50,000 nt of DNA, taken from positions 105,001 through 155,000 of the forward strand of contig JACVTC010000170.1 of assembly GCA_016946835.1 (NCBI GenBank), given 5' to 3'. The stretch comes from Neocallimastix lanati (nom. inval.). Its lineage: Eukaryota > Neocallimastigomycota > Neocallimastigomycetes > Neocallimastigales > Neocallimastigaceae. A model generated the notes under the pieces. It saw nothing but the letters and a program-made list of their open reading frames with translations. It did not search any database and had not been told where the DNA came from. The stretch's first letter is position 1. The number at the start of each line of letters is the position of its first letter. This document shows, piece by piece, positions 1-11,436 of this stretch. A program made the position numbers and the translations under genes.

Positions 1-905
1 TTAAATTCCTTGTAAATATATTAAATAACAGTACTTGTGCAACCCTCTCAGTACCCCAAAGTTAGAACAATATCTTGCCTATATTAGTTAGGATATTTAG
101 AATAATATATACAAGGGGTAGTAACATGATTACCAGTTAAATCTGAAATAATAAAACAAGGAAGTAACGTTTTTAAACTAGATAGTGTGGTATCTACTAA
201 ACTCTTCCCTGAACTACAAGAAAGATCATCAAAAAAATTGAATTACTTATTATAGGTTCTGTGTTAGGAACTGTGCGGTTAGTAAAATGTTGTATTGATG
301 AGAATTAACAGGACTTCTAACTGCCCTATTCCTTTGCCATATCAGTACAACGTCAGCACTCTTGGTAAATGAAAGTGTTTTTTTTTTGCTAAACCTCTCA
401 AAAAGTAACTCAAGAGAGCTACTGATGATCGATATTGTATTAGCAAGATAAGATATTTCACAAGTCCCACAATATACAGAACAAGTAGACCCCTGTGAAC
501 TTTTTTAAGAGTTATTCACTTAAATGTCCCCGTTCCCCAGTATCGAATTGTAGCTCATCTAAAGCCCGAAATTCCACCAAGAAGGAACATATAAATATAC
601 CTGTTTATGAATTTTTTTTTATTCTAATATATTCGAATAAGAAGGAAGCAATCAAGGAACAATTCCTTACTTTATCAGCAAATAAAAATGAAAAGGTCAT
701 CGATAAAATCTAAAGATTTACATCGACATAGAGAAAAGGTAGAGCATTCAAAATATTCAATGGATAAAAGATTGATCACCTATTCCACAATAAGGGTAGA
801 ATTTAGGACAATCGTCAGAAACTCTACCACTTCTAATTGAAATAGTGGTATTATATTTGTAACCAGCTCTTAATCTTAAGATTCAGTTAAAACTAAATGA
901 GGGTA
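1..905 (-). mobile_element. Degenerate 3' portion of a LINE-type retrotransposon (C-terminal part of ORF2)
   Basis: Read on the minus strand, this stretch gives broken coding sequence matching the C-terminal end of the LINE at 44.4-45.2 kb on the plus strand. A cysteine-containing zinc-knuckle-like piece at about 780-860 (CPKF, PYCG, then DQSFIH) corresponds to the LCCGE region there. It is followed by the run SLDFI, a GERGHL-type motif, and the 'IISSS.ELLF' and 'SLVDTTLSSLK' segments. Several stops and frameshifts interrupt it, so it is not functional. The 3'UTR and tail lie beyond the window start. Identification rests on colinear similarity to the other LINE copies in this window plus general knowledge that LINE ORF2 proteins end in a Cys-rich module. 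The open frame on the opposite strand at 495-713 is only a shadow. Confidence 0.7.
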
Positions 906-1300
906 TTCAAGGCTTTTTTTTTTTTTTTTTTTTTTTTTTTCTAGACTTAGAGAAATCTTTATTTAATTTATAATAATAATAATAAAATTACATGATTTTA
1001 ATGAAAAAAAAAAAAAAAAAAAAAAAATAAAATACATGAAATAAAATATTATATATTATAATAATTATAAAAGTGTGTTAGAAGCAATAGCCACTAACTT
1101 TTCCCATTCCTCGATGATAACTCCGCGTCCATTTAATTGAGAGTAATAATTTCAGTATGAGTGTTATCAAACGAATCTGTATTAGATCTTTCATCAGGGA
1201 GGTGAAAATCCATGCCTTATCATTTTGGACATCGACGCTCCTAGCAACGGTAGATTCAATAGATTCAACGGAATACCATTTCATCATCAATCTAAAAGAT
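906..1300 (-). other. Unidentified fragment with poly(T)/poly(A) tract, possibly a retrocopy
   Basis: A T-run of about 28 bases (roughly 913-940) precedes AT-rich DNA and then a higher-GC block at about 1078-1290. On the minus strand that block is open for 70 codons, beginning MMMKWYSVESIES. The long T-run at the minus-strand 3' side would fit a retroposed A-tail, as in the neighbouring LINE fragments. I do not recognise the protein, and it overlaps no motif seen in the LINE copies. It could be a piece of LINE, a processed pseudogene or chance. Confidence 0.3.
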
Positions 1301-1311
1301 CAATAAATTAA

Positions 1312-1500
1312 TTGGTATTAACGTTTGTTAGAAATTCCACAATCCCCACAAAATACGAAACAGTCGACAAAGTTTACAATATTTTTAAACTTAAACTTTG
1401 TTTAAAAATATTGTCAACTAATTGTCTTTGTTCCCCATCACTAACTTTAATTTTTGAATATATTGAACGCCCAGCCAAGAAGAGCACTCAATATTAAAAA
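1312..1500 (-). mobile_element. Short LINE ORF2 C-terminal remnant
   Basis: On the minus strand this gives 'DGEQRQLVDNIF' and then 'YFVGIVEFLTN'. These correspond in order to the 'IGERKRLNEQLL' and 'MVGLARYHAKT' segments of the LINE at about 44.77-44.87 kb. The match is weak but colinear. It is a small fragment of the same LINE family as its neighbours, with no tail of its own that I can assign. Confidence 0.45.
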
Positions 1501-1565
1501 AAAAAAAAAATAAATATTTATTATCACTACCTTTTCAGTGTTGACGCTCCTTGTTAGTGTTATTA

Positions 1566-2089
1566 TTTTTTTTTTTTTTTTTTTTAGACAGGGAAGAGAA
1601 TACATTTCCAAAACTTTATTAGTTTTATTATAAAAAAATACATGTAGGTGAAAAAGTACATTTGAAATTAAAAATAAAAAATTTAAAAAATTAAAAAAAA
1701 AAAAAAATAAAAAAGCTCGAAAATACTATGTATTTCGGCAAGTTGTACTATGCAGGAATTTTTCCCTTCCTAACAAATAAAAAAGAAATAAAACCTAGAA
1801 GTAACATCTTTAAAATAGATAATGTGGTGTCCACTAAACTCTCCCCGGATTCATCATTTATTGAACTACTAGGGCAAGATTCGTCCTTCGTAGAAATAGA
1901 TGATGATCCTGTATTATCATTATGCCTTATCAGTACGACGTCGAAGCTCTTGGTTAAGTTTGGTATTTTACAATACCTATCAAATAATAGCTCAAACGAA
2001 CTACTTATGATAGGTATTGTTTATTATAAAAAAAAATTACACGCTCCTTGTTAGTGTTATTCGTTTGTGTCCTCTTTTGTTAGAAAACC

Positions 2090-2092
<3 letters not shown>
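1566..2092 (-). mobile_element. 5'-truncated LINE 3' end, copy A of a head-to-tail pair
   Basis: Minus-strand fragment. It begins with a T-run (1566-1585), the complement of an A-tail, directly followed by AGACAGGGAAGAGAATAC, which is the end of the 3'UTR. It continues through an A/T-rich 3'UTR into the last part of ORF2 (about 1728-2054), whose minus-strand reading contains 'TIPIISSSFELLFDRYC' and 'GESLVDTTLSILKMLL'. The same C-terminal segments occur at 44.87-45.15 kb. The insert is about 96% identical by eye to copy B immediately upstream (minus sense). The motif CGCTCCTTGTTAGTGTTAT, an upstream part of the element, also abuts the T-run at 1546, hinting at a still longer array. Confidence 0.72.
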
Positions 2093-2127
<35 letters not shown>

Positions 2128-2640
2128 CAGGGAAGAGAATACACTTCCAAACCTTTATTAGTTTTATTATAAAGAAATACATGTAGGTGAATAGTACATT
2201 TGAAATTAAAAATAAAAAATTTAAAAAATAAAAAAAAAAAAAAAATAAAAAAGCTCGAAAATACTATGTATTTCGGCAAGTTGTACTATGCAGGAATTTT
2301 TCCCTTCCTAACAAATAAAAAAGAAATAAAACCTAGAAGTAACATCTTTAAAATAGATAGTGTGGTGTCCACTAAACTCTCCCCGGATTCATCATTTATT
2401 GAACTACTACGGCGAGATTCACCCTTCGTAGTAATAGATGATGATCCTGTATTATCATTATGCCTTATCAGTACGACGTCGAAGCTCTTGGTTAAGTTTG
2501 GTATTTTACAATACCTATCAAATAATAGCTCAAACGAACTACTTATGATAGGTATTGTTTATTATAAAAAAAATTACACGCTCCTTGTTAGTGTTATTCG
2601 TTTGTGTCCTCTTTTGTTATGAAACCCAATATGAACCCTG
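2093..2640 (-). mobile_element. 5'-truncated LINE 3' end, copy B of a head-to-tail pair
   Basis: Same layout as copy A: T-run 2093-2124, then AGACAGGGAAGAGAATAC, A/T-rich 3'UTR, then the ORF2 C-terminus at about 2270-2600. Differences from copy A are a few substitutions, such as the GQDSS to RRDSP shadow change, and homopolymer length. No intact reading frame of meaningful length exists on the minus strand; the plus-strand open frame of about 140 codons is antisense. Copy B's tail lands directly on the 5' truncation point of copy A, so the two are in tandem, same orientation, with no spacer. Confidence 0.72.
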
Positions 2641-2890
2641 TTGTAACAGATATTTATAATACAGAATCCAAGTACGGGATTCTGATAGTAGTCACAAAGA
2701 GGATAACATTAATAATAATAAGAAGGTTTTGCAAGTTTCTTAAGACTACACCAACCTCCTTTATTATCTTTAAATAATTACCTTTTGGTATCATACTATA
2801 TCAGAAAAAAATTAATTATAATTATTATTTATATACCGATATTAAACAAATATGATTTTATTAAAACTAATTATATTTTTACCTCAAACA

Positions 2891-2937
<47 letters not shown>

Positions 2938-3394
2938 ATAATTAAATAAAAATAATAACTATACATATATATATAAAATTCTCTTTATATCTCTATTACA
3001 CAAAAACTTTAAAAAAAAATACATAAATACACAACCTACTGAGTATTTTATATATATTTTATAAATATATTTTTTTTTATTTATTTATATAAATGCAAAA
3101 TTTTTTATATCTTTTTTGGTATTATACACGTTTATTCGCAAATTGTTTATGGTTATATATTTATTATAATTACAAAAAAAAATTTTTTTTGTGATAGTAT
3201 AATATATAATATGAAGGACGCAAAATTTACTTTCCTTTTTGATTTTTTTTAAAAAAAAAAAAAAAAAATTAAATTCATAGCCCATAATATAAAGAAATTT
3301 TCTTTTATATTAAATTTGGTTTCTTATGATTTCAATTTCCTTTTTTTTTTTTTTTTCTTTGTTCTTTTTTTCAATTCATTTAATGGTAATTAAT
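2641..3394. other. Intergenic, A/T-rich, with a 43-bp poly(A) tract
   Basis: No gene seen. It holds a pure A run at about 2892-2934, further A and T homopolymers, and at 3320-3338 a short motif (TTTCTTATGATTTCAATTT). That motif is repeated almost exactly downstream of the paralogous gene at 16.25 kb and may be part of the 3' processing region of the gene at 3395-4081. Confidence 0.6.
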
Positions 3395-4081
3395 CTAGTT
3401 GTAGGCTAAGTATTCGAAATCGTTAACCTTCCATTCCTTACCATCGTAACCGTAGTAGGCACAGTAACCATTCTTGTAAGTCTTACCATAGTAAGCAACA
3501 TTGTCACGCATGCACTTACAGACGTAAACTGGAGTATCATCCTTTTCGTAACCACCGATAACGGCCTTAGCACCAATATCCTTTGGGTTGTTGCACTTAA
3601 TCCATGTAAGCTTACCTTGTGGGCAAGTTAAAACTTCGAAGTCCTTAACAACAACTTCGTTACCACCGAAGGAAGTGTATAACTTCTTGGTAGCTGGGTC
3701 AGCATAACCTGGGTGAATACCATCTTCGACCTTACCACGAGCAATAATGAAAGTCTTACCAAGACTGTTCTTACTGGAGACGGTGTTAGCTGGAGCAGTA
3801 CCGTTCCATCTAACCCACTTGTATGGAACATTGTCTGGGTTAGCCTTCTTAACTCTCTTCTTCTTCTTAAGTTGCTTGTTTAAAATATATAAACCACCAA
3901 GGATGGCTCCACCAATTAAAATGTTCTTACCAAGACCACGGTCAGTAGTACCATCATCATTAGCTCTGGTGACTAAACCTCTTTGTTCAGCTTCTTGTGG
4001 AGTTAAAATGTTACCATTTTCATCTTCAATGAAGTCACCTTCATCATCGGTAACGTATTCCCATTCGTCGTTGTCAGCCAT
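3395..4081 (-). CDS. DM9/DUF3421 domain protein with hydrophobic-basic segment
   Basis: The 228-residue product is intron-free and begins at the only early ATG, which is followed directly by A/T-rich leader. Residues 1-33 are acidic (EYVTDDEGDF...DENGN). Residues 52-68 form a hydrophobic Gly-rich stretch (ILIGGAILGGLYIL), followed at 69-79 by a strongly basic patch (KQLKKKKRVKK). From about 86 to 226 there are two DM9-type repeats: WVRWNGTAPANTV...FIIARGK...HPGYAD...SFGG then FEVL, and TWIKC...AVIGGYEKD...YVCKCMR...GKTY...CAYYGYDG...FEYLAY. DM9 proteins of other eukaryotes include mannose-binding lectins, but no function is established here. The hydrophobic segment could be a single membrane anchor or a membrane-contacting hairpin; no signal peptide is seen. 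It is a paralogue of 16405-17388, roughly three quarters identical over the shared part, without that gene's Gly-rich head. Confidence 0.88.
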   Translation of the reverse strand: MADNDEWEYVTDDEGDFIEDENGNILTPQEAEQRGLVTRANDDGTTDRGLGKNILIGGAILGGLYILNKQLKKKKRVKKANPDNVPYKWVRWNGTAPANTVSSKNSLGKTFIIARGKVEDGIHPGYADPATKKLYTSFGGNEVVVKDFEVLTCPQGKLTWIKCNNPKDIGAKAVIGGYEKDDTPVYVCKCMRDNVAYYGKTYKNGYCAYYGYDGKEWKVNDFEYLAYN

Positions 4082-5334
4082 GTTTGTAATTTAAAAAATT
4101 TTTAGTGATTAATTAAAATCAATAAAAAAAAGTAAATGTAATTAGAGTCTTTTTAAAAATTAAAAATGACGTAAAGAAAAATAATTTGTTGGCAATTTTT
4201 TTTCTTTTTATACTTTTTTTTTTTTTTTAATCTTTATTAATTATAATAAACAAATAAAACAAATAAGTAAATAAATTATTATTTATAATTTTTAATATAA
4301 CTGGAATAAATATATTATTTAATAATTTAATAAATAATAATAATAATTTATTATTAAATAAATAAATAAATAAATAATAATAAGTAAATAATTAAAATAA
4401 ATAAAAAATAAATAGATAACTTAATAAATAAAAATAGATGAATAGCCATCCATAGAATTCATATAGAATAAAACCATTAAACATATATTATTAGTATATA
4501 CTTCAAATCATATATTTATAAAGTATCAATAAAAAAGCAATTCAATTATATTAAATAGAAAAAAGAAAAATAATATATTATGTATTATAATATATTATAT
4601 ATAATATATATAATATATATAATATATTATGTAATATTTAATATTATTTTTATGGGTGATTCACACATTTCAAATATTAAAAAATTTAATTATTATTACT
4701 TTTTTAAATAAATAAACTTTTTAACATATACAACTTTTAATTAATTATTGGTTAATTTTTATATATTACATTATACAACAATCAATTACATTAATAATTA
4801 GAGCCACAATTTAAATATTTATTTAATATGAATATATTCATTGGTATATTGGCTAATGTATTTTAAATATATTGATTCATATATCTAATGATATAAATAA
4901 TAATAATATTAATATAAACATAAATATTTAATATCAAAAAAGAAATAATGATCATTTAAAAATAATTAATTCGTTGTTACTGATTTAATTGTAATCTTTT
5001 TTTTTTTTTCTATTTTATTATATTATTATTTTATTATTTTATTATATTATTATTTTATTATTTTATTATTTTATTATTTTATTATTTTATTATTTTATTA
5101 TTTTATTATTTTATTATTTTATTATTTTATTATTATTATTATTATTTTTTTTTTTTTTTTTCTATTTTGTTCGTTTTTATTTTATATTTAATTAATTTTA
5201 CTAAATTTCAATAAATATTTTTTTTTTTCCATAACTGTATAGCCTATTTATATTGGTATTCATTCACTTATTTTAAGTAATAACAAACAATTGAGTATAA
5301 TAAAAAAAATATATATATATATATATATATACAT
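4082..5334. other. Intergenic, very A/T-rich, includes an ATTTT-type microsatellite
   Basis: No gene recognised. The first part is the presumed upstream region of the minus-strand DM9 gene. From about 5018 to 5147 there is a long run of ATT and ATTTT units ending in a T-run, and an AT dinucleotide run lies at about 5309-5330. Confidence 0.6.
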
Positions 5335-5403
5335 ATGAAATGTGGAATTTGTTTAGAAAACAATTTAAAGGAAAATCAAGTTATTCTATTGGATAAATGG
5401 TAG
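5335..5403 (+). pseudogene. Possible first exon of a RING-type zinc-finger protein (fragment)
   Basis: A 22-codon frame starts MKCGICLENN, followed by LKENQVILLDKW and a stop. The CxxC-L/I-E opening and the spacing to the point where the next Cys would fall resemble the start of a RING finger (CxxC...CxH). The sequence at the end, AAATG|GTAGTTACG, could be a 5' splice site that would convert TG plus the next exon base into a Cys codon. I could not find a downstream exon supplying the CxH and CxxC part; the DNA beyond is A/T-rich without coding character. It is therefore either a truncated remnant or coincidence. Confidence 0.2.
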
Positions 5404-5497
5404 TTACGGAATTATGAAATATTAATTAATAATTAATAATTTATTAATAAAATATAGTAATAGATAGGAAAGTGACATTTAACAAAATAAATAAATA

Positions 5498-5530
<33 letters not shown>

Positions 5531-7463
5531 GAGTATTTAGTAAAAGTAAACAAAGTAAATAAACAACAAATATGGATTACTAAACTTCGTCTTCCTATAC
5601 CATGTTAAACCTTATTCATATATTAATAACTTACTAATATTTAACCTTTTTTGTTGTCACAGTATAGGGTACTAATTAAAAACTAATGATAATACTATTG
5701 GTATAACAATATAAAAATTTATTTCTAAACAACTTTTATTAGATAATATATAGTAAAAGTATAACTGAATAAAATTATTTTTAATTTAGATTTATTAATA
5801 ATTATTTTTTTTTAAAAATAAGGGGTTTTAACGGCTTGTGATTTTCATGTTTCTTTTTACTTAATTAGTATTTTAAATAAATAAATAAATAAAATATAAT
5901 AATAAAAAAAAATAATAAAAATTTAATAGTAAAATTATAATTTATCGAATTATTTTTTTATTTATTCTTGATTACTTTTTAATTTGAAAGAAACCTTTTG
6001 CATTATTATTATTTAATAAGTATCTTTAATTATCATGTCTGACTTTAATTATTGATATGATTATCTTATATTTATGGTTTAAGAATATTTTAAAAAACAC
6101 CATGTTTTACATTTTTATTCTAAGGCTAATTAACTGAAAACTATCATTGCAACTATAATAATACTTTAGATTCTTATGGTATAATGTGGCTAAATAAAAA
6201 TGTTGATTCTAATAATAAAGCCTTCTAAAAATCAATGTTATTTTTCATAAATGTCGTGATTAAAAAATTCATAATCACAAAAATATTTTATATAATCATC
6301 TTTAAACATTTTCATTATTGATTATTGATTATTGATTATTGATTTTTTTATTTATTATTTATTATTTATTTATAATTCAATTATATATTATTTTATTATT
6401 TTATTATTGATTATTGATTATTGATTATTGATTATTTATTTATTATTTATTATTTTATTTTATTATTGATTATTGATTATTGATTATTGATTTTTTTTAT
6501 TTACTATTTATTATTATTTACTATTTATTATTATTTACTATTTATTATTATTTATTATTTATTATTGATTATTGATAATATTAATTATTATTTATTATTT
6601 ATTATTTATATTTATTAATTATTAATTATTAATTATTATTAATAATTATTTATTTATTATTATTTATTATTATTGATTATTGATTTTTTTTATTTATTAT
6701 TTATTATTATTTATTATTATTATTTATTATTTATTATTTAAATTTATTATTATTATATTATTATTATTTTATTATTATTTTATTACTATTCATTATTATT
6801 ATTTTATTATTATTTTATTACTATTTATTATTTATTATATTTTATTATTTATTATTTATTTATTATTTATTATTTATTATTTATTATTTATTTATAATTC
6901 AATTATTGTTTATATATATATTTATAACAAATAAATAAATATATATTTATTTATTTATTTATTTATTTATTTATTTGTTATTTGCTATTTCTTTATCTCG
7001 TACTTGTTATTATCTCGTATTTCTAATATAAGAAATAATTTATTTTAAAGTTTTTATTATTTTATTATGTATTTATTACCTATTTTTTTTTTAATTATTT
7101 TTTTATGTCTTAAATTAGTTTCTTATATATTAGATAGGATAACAAAAAATATTTATTCAAAATAATTTATTATAAATCATTTCATTATATTTTATTAACA
7201 ATTTATTATTTATAATTATTTTTTATAATTCAATACAAATAATAAATAAATAAAAAAATAATTCAATACAAATAATAAATAAATATATAAATAATTCAAT
7301 ACAAATAATAAATAAATAAATAAATAAAAAATAAAAAATATATATTTTTCATGAATTTTAATATTTTAATTATTAATATTTTAATAATATAATAATCTTA
7401 TTTCTTATTTCTTATTTATTAATTTTTTTTTTGATTTATTTATTTATTAAAAAAAAGTGATTT
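5404..7463. repeat. Gene-free A/T desert with nested TTATTGA/TTA microsatellites
   Basis: No coding sequence is visible. From about 6305 to 6960 the DNA is almost entirely short units (TTATTGA, TTATT, TTA and ATTT), giving open frames with no protein character. A (TTTA)n run lies at about 6945-6975. At about 7225-7330 a unit built on AATTCAATACAAATAATAAATAAAT is repeated three times. Confidence 0.65.
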
Positions 7464-7468
7464 ATTAC

Positions 7469-7668
7469 TGTTAAGCGTCAGGAATTTATGATTTATAGTT
7501 ACATCAACTTTACTAGTATATTTCATGATAAAGAATTACTTAGAACTTTTAATCATTATAAATTATATGATATTGCATTGTGGCTTGTAAATTACGTATA
7601 TTGCAATATGTTTCATTACATTTGAATCTTATTTAACCCTTAATTCTCCCATTTCACATATTCTAACA
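7469..7668 (-). repeat. Long terminal repeat (left copy)
   Basis: 200-bp repeat bounded by TGTTAAG and CTAACA. In minus sense it is the 3' LTR, preceded by a purine-rich AATGGGAAA tract at 7669-7677. It shares long exact blocks with the right copy, for example the stretch around 7507-7538 and the terminal CCCATTTCACATATTCTAACA segment. Confidence 0.85.
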
Positions 7669-9065
7669 TTTCCCATTAAAACTAGTTATTTTACAATAAA
7701 TAAATTTATTTATTGTAATATATAATATATGATTTATATATACCATTTATATGATGGAAACCATTTTCTTGAAGAGAGATATTGTACTATCTCAATTTGT
7801 GTGAATACCTTTTATATATATATTTAATTTTACATCACATTCATTTATAATCCTCTTTGAGAATTAACACTAACTTTTTTATATATATTTACTTTGTAGA
7901 GATAACTATTAAAAATAAAATTGTTAATTATATATTGATGTACTTGATAAATCATAGAGCGTCATAATTTTGATTACATTTATACCTAATTACATTATTC
8001 GAGCCATTTAAACTTATTAGTAAAATAATATAACTTGTTTTTATAGTTTATTAAGATTTTGTATTTCAGTTAATATTTTCTTGAAAGTTAATTTTTGCTT
8101 TATTTTCTCTATTTAGGCCGTTTTTATTCATTTCCAAAATAGATATGATTTTTAAATAATCAGTACAAAGAATCAGTTAAGTAACTTTCTATATTTTAGG
8201 TTGCCTATTCCTTTTAATAATTATAACTTCTGAAATACTTTTCAATAATTAAGTAAAGTTTATAGATGAATAAACGTCATCTATTTGTATATAACTCATG
8301 ATTATATTTATAATATCATTATACTTTTCATCATGAAGGTTTACGTTATGATTATATTAAATTAGTTATTTATAAACCTATATCATGATAGGTTTAATAA
8401 TACTCTTACTGTTAGAATGAACCCATTTCAAGCAAAGAATTACCATTCTATTATATTTCCCTTGAGTATTTTGGACTTTATATTTTAAATTATTTTATAT
8501 TGGTTCTCTGGCATATACTCTCCACCATTATTGTTGTTAATATATATATATATATATGAGTATTTGATATATAAAAATAGACCTTAAAATTAAAATACTT
8601 TAAATAATATACTTTGTGGTTGAGCAAAAAATCATTGATTAACATGGATTGTTTAAGCCTTGATAAGTAATGTATACTATTAAATTTTGTTTTATATATC
8701 CATTTGATGGAAATAGTTTATCACAGAGTAGATTTCTCTAATGTGTAAATATGTAAATATACATTATTAGTAGCCTCGAGTTATATATGTTAAAATGTCA
8801 AATTATAACATTAATTAAGATTCTCTATAACAAAGAACTATAATTTACCCTTATATATGCTAAAGCCTGTTTTTTTCTTAATTAAATTAATATTATTATA
8901 TATTTTTAGAACTTTTTTTTACTTTAGGATAATTCTCTTCTATCAAGTATTTTATATTTTTGCTCGTTTCTTCAATTTTGCAATCATGATCATTTCAAAT
9001 TTTAAGACATATTAACATAATGATAAACTTTTATCATAATTTAAAATTCCAATATAATTTTCTTT

Positions 9066-9288
9066 TGTTTAAGAATCTCTTTGATAGTCAAGAATTTGTG
9101 GTTTATAGTTATATCAACTTTACTAGTATATTTCATGATAAAGAATTACTTTACACTTAAATTATTTTAAAATCAAATGTTTTTATTCTATTTCATTGTG
9201 GCTTGAATATTAATTTTAATACAATATTTTTCATTACATTTGAATCTCATTTAACTCTTATTTTTCTCCCATTTCACATATTCTAACA
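9066..9288 (-). repeat. Long terminal repeat (right copy)
   Basis: 223-bp partner of 7469-7668, with the same TGTT...AACA ends. It is longer because of small insertions, about 11 bases near the left end and several more in the middle. In minus sense it is the 5' LTR. Confidence 0.85.
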
Positions 9289-9293
9289 ATTAC

Positions 9294-9905
9294 ATCATAA
9301 ATATGTTAAAATTGACCAAAAAAATTTTTTAAAGAAAATTGGCTTAAAAAAACAAAAAAAGTTTCTTTTTTTTTTTTTTTTTATTATACTAATATTTTTT
9401 TATTTTTAATAAATTTTACTTATTATTTTATGTTATTTTCCAATTAATTAAATTTTTTTTTTTTATATTTTTTTTTTGTAATTTTTTTTCTTTTTTAATA
9501 TTTTTATAAATAAAAAGTAATATAACACTTGTTGACAAATATACAAATAATTTAAAAAATTTAGATTAATAATAAATCTAATATAATAAATAAAAATTAA
9601 AACAATTTACCTATTTAAAAGTTATATAGCAATAATAATATATCAATTTATTACAATTAATAATATAATGTGCTATATCTTAAAATAATGATAGCTTAAA
9701 GGTGAATTACTTTAATAATATTAATCAGAATATTAAAAGTTAAAACGTACTATTTTAATTGTTAACTATCTCTACTTTCCAAACTATTAAAAAAGAATTA
9801 ATAATTTTAATTCATTTTAGGTATATATTTGATATAATAATTTTATTTAAAATTAAATAAATATTAAAAGAAAGCAAAAAAAAAAAAATTCTAATAAATT
9901 AGTGC

Positions 9906-9950
<45 letters not shown>

Positions 9951-10113
9951 ATCCCTGATTAGGAAAAGAAGAAATATATACATTTAATTATTAAAATTAA
10001 AATTATTAGAAAATAGTATTATTTGCCAACGACAGAAAAATATATATATTATTATTAAATTATTATTAATTATTATTAATATACAATACAGAACTGTTTC
10101 AATCCAAAAAAAA

Positions 10114-10153
<40 letters not shown>

Positions 10154-10766
10154 TATAGATAATTTGTAAAAGTTATAATTTGATTTGTCTCACCCAACAT
10201 GATACAAAATAATTCCGTATGGATTTTTTTTTGTCATTTCTAATCCATTATATTTAATTGTTTCATTAAAATATATTCGTTGATACAAATATAATTTTTA
10301 CTATTTATTTTTATTTATATTTTTTTTTTTTCCAAAAGTTTGATGTCACCCAATAAAAAAATATATATTAATTTTTAAAGTTTATCAAATTTAGAAAAAA
10401 TAATAAAAAAGGTTTTTTCTTAATTGGAATTCTATTGTTACTAGGATGTTAAGGAGGACAGCTATAAAAGATATTAGTCTCTCTTTGAACAATTATTATT
10501 GAATCTTATGCTTAAAAATTTTTATTATAAATATTACATGATTTGTAAAAAGAATAAGACCAAAGAGAAATGTTTTTTCTTTTTTTTTTTTTTGTTTGTT
10601 TGTTTGTTTGTTTGTTTGTTTTTGCTTTTAATTATTACTCTTATTTATTTAATAAGTAATAAGGTTATAACTATGTAATATATGAAATATATGAAATGTA
10701 TCATGAAAGAATAATATATATATATATATATATTCATTAATTAAAATTTTTATTTATTTATTTATT

Positions 10767-10801
<35 letters not shown>

Positions 10802-11334
10802 GAAAATGATTTTTAATAACTATAATTATTCTGTTTTGTTAATGTTTATGTTTTTTATCTATTATGGAAAAAAAAAATATAACACTTCCTAAAAATATGT
10901 CTTTTGTACAACTTTTTTTTTTAAAAAAATTTTTTTTAAATTTTAAACTATATAATATTTTTTATTAATAATTTATTTTTTGTTATTAATTATTTATTAT
11001 TAATTATAAATTATTATTACTTATTATATATTAATTAAAATAAATAATAATAATTAATGGATAAGTAATACTATTTTTTTTATAAAAAAAAATATATATA
11101 TAAAAGTAATTAAATTTTCTTAAAAAATAGAACAAAATAAAAAATAAAATTAAAAATAAAAACAAATAAATAGGAATAAAAAAAAAAGTAAATAAAAAAA
11201 AAATAAATAAAATATATTTAGATATAGATCATTTAAGAAAAATTATAATTTTTCTTTTTCTTCATTTTTTTTCTCTTTTATTTGTTATTATTATATATGT
11301 ATATATATATAAAATTAATTAATTTAATAGTAAA
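9294..11334. other. Intergenic A/T desert upstream of the CotH gene
   Basis: No gene recognised. Contents include a poly(A) run of about 40 at 9909-9948, an A-run leading into an AT dinucleotide tract at about 10105-10156, a (GTTT)n run at about 10593-10624, and a T-run at about 10769-10800. Around 10440-10500 the GC content is slightly higher, but no frame is open. Confidence 0.6.
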
Positions 11335-11335
11335 A

Positions 11336-11414
<79 letters not shown>

Positions 11415-11434
11415 ATAGATAAATAAATAAATAA
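11335..11434 (+). repeat. (AAAT)n microsatellite abutting the CotH start codon
   Basis: About 25 tandem AAAT units with a single interruption (AGAT near 11416) run to within three bases of the ATG at 11437. It would lie in the 5' leader or core promoter of the gene, so length change could alter leader length or nucleosome occupancy. The effect is inferred; only the tract itself is seen. Confidence 0.85.
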
Positions 11435-11436
11435 AA

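Larger units (their letters stand above)
7464..9293 (-). mobile_element. Complete non-autonomous LTR retrotransposon with target-site duplication
   Basis: Two direct repeats of 200 bp (7469-7668) and 223 bp (9066-9288), about 80% identical by eye, bound a 1.4-kb interior. Both start TGTTTAAG or TGTTAAG and end TTCTAACA, giving the TG...CA and TGTTA/TAACA inverted ends of LTRs. The flanking pentamers are identical: ATTAC at 7464-7468 and at 9289-9293, a perfect 5-bp target-site duplication. Minus orientation is favoured, because in that sense the purine-rich AATGGGAAA abuts the LTR start TGTTAGAATAT, and a copia remnant at 23563 has the same LTR start preceded by CTGAGGGAA. The interior shows no open frame or retroviral motif, so it would need another element's proteins (TRIM/LARD-like). 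No convincing tRNA primer site was found. The LTR divergence suggests an old insertion. Confidence 0.85.

Noticed and set aside
1728-2622. Plus-strand open frames of 108 and 140 codons that look like two related proteins
   Set aside because: They are antisense to two copies of a LINE ORF2 C-terminus, shown by the minus-strand match to the LINE at 44.87-45.15 kb.
6680-6934. 84-codon plus-strand open frame
   Set aside because: Made of TTA/TTATT units giving only Ile, Leu, Phe and Tyr; a microsatellite translation with no protein character.
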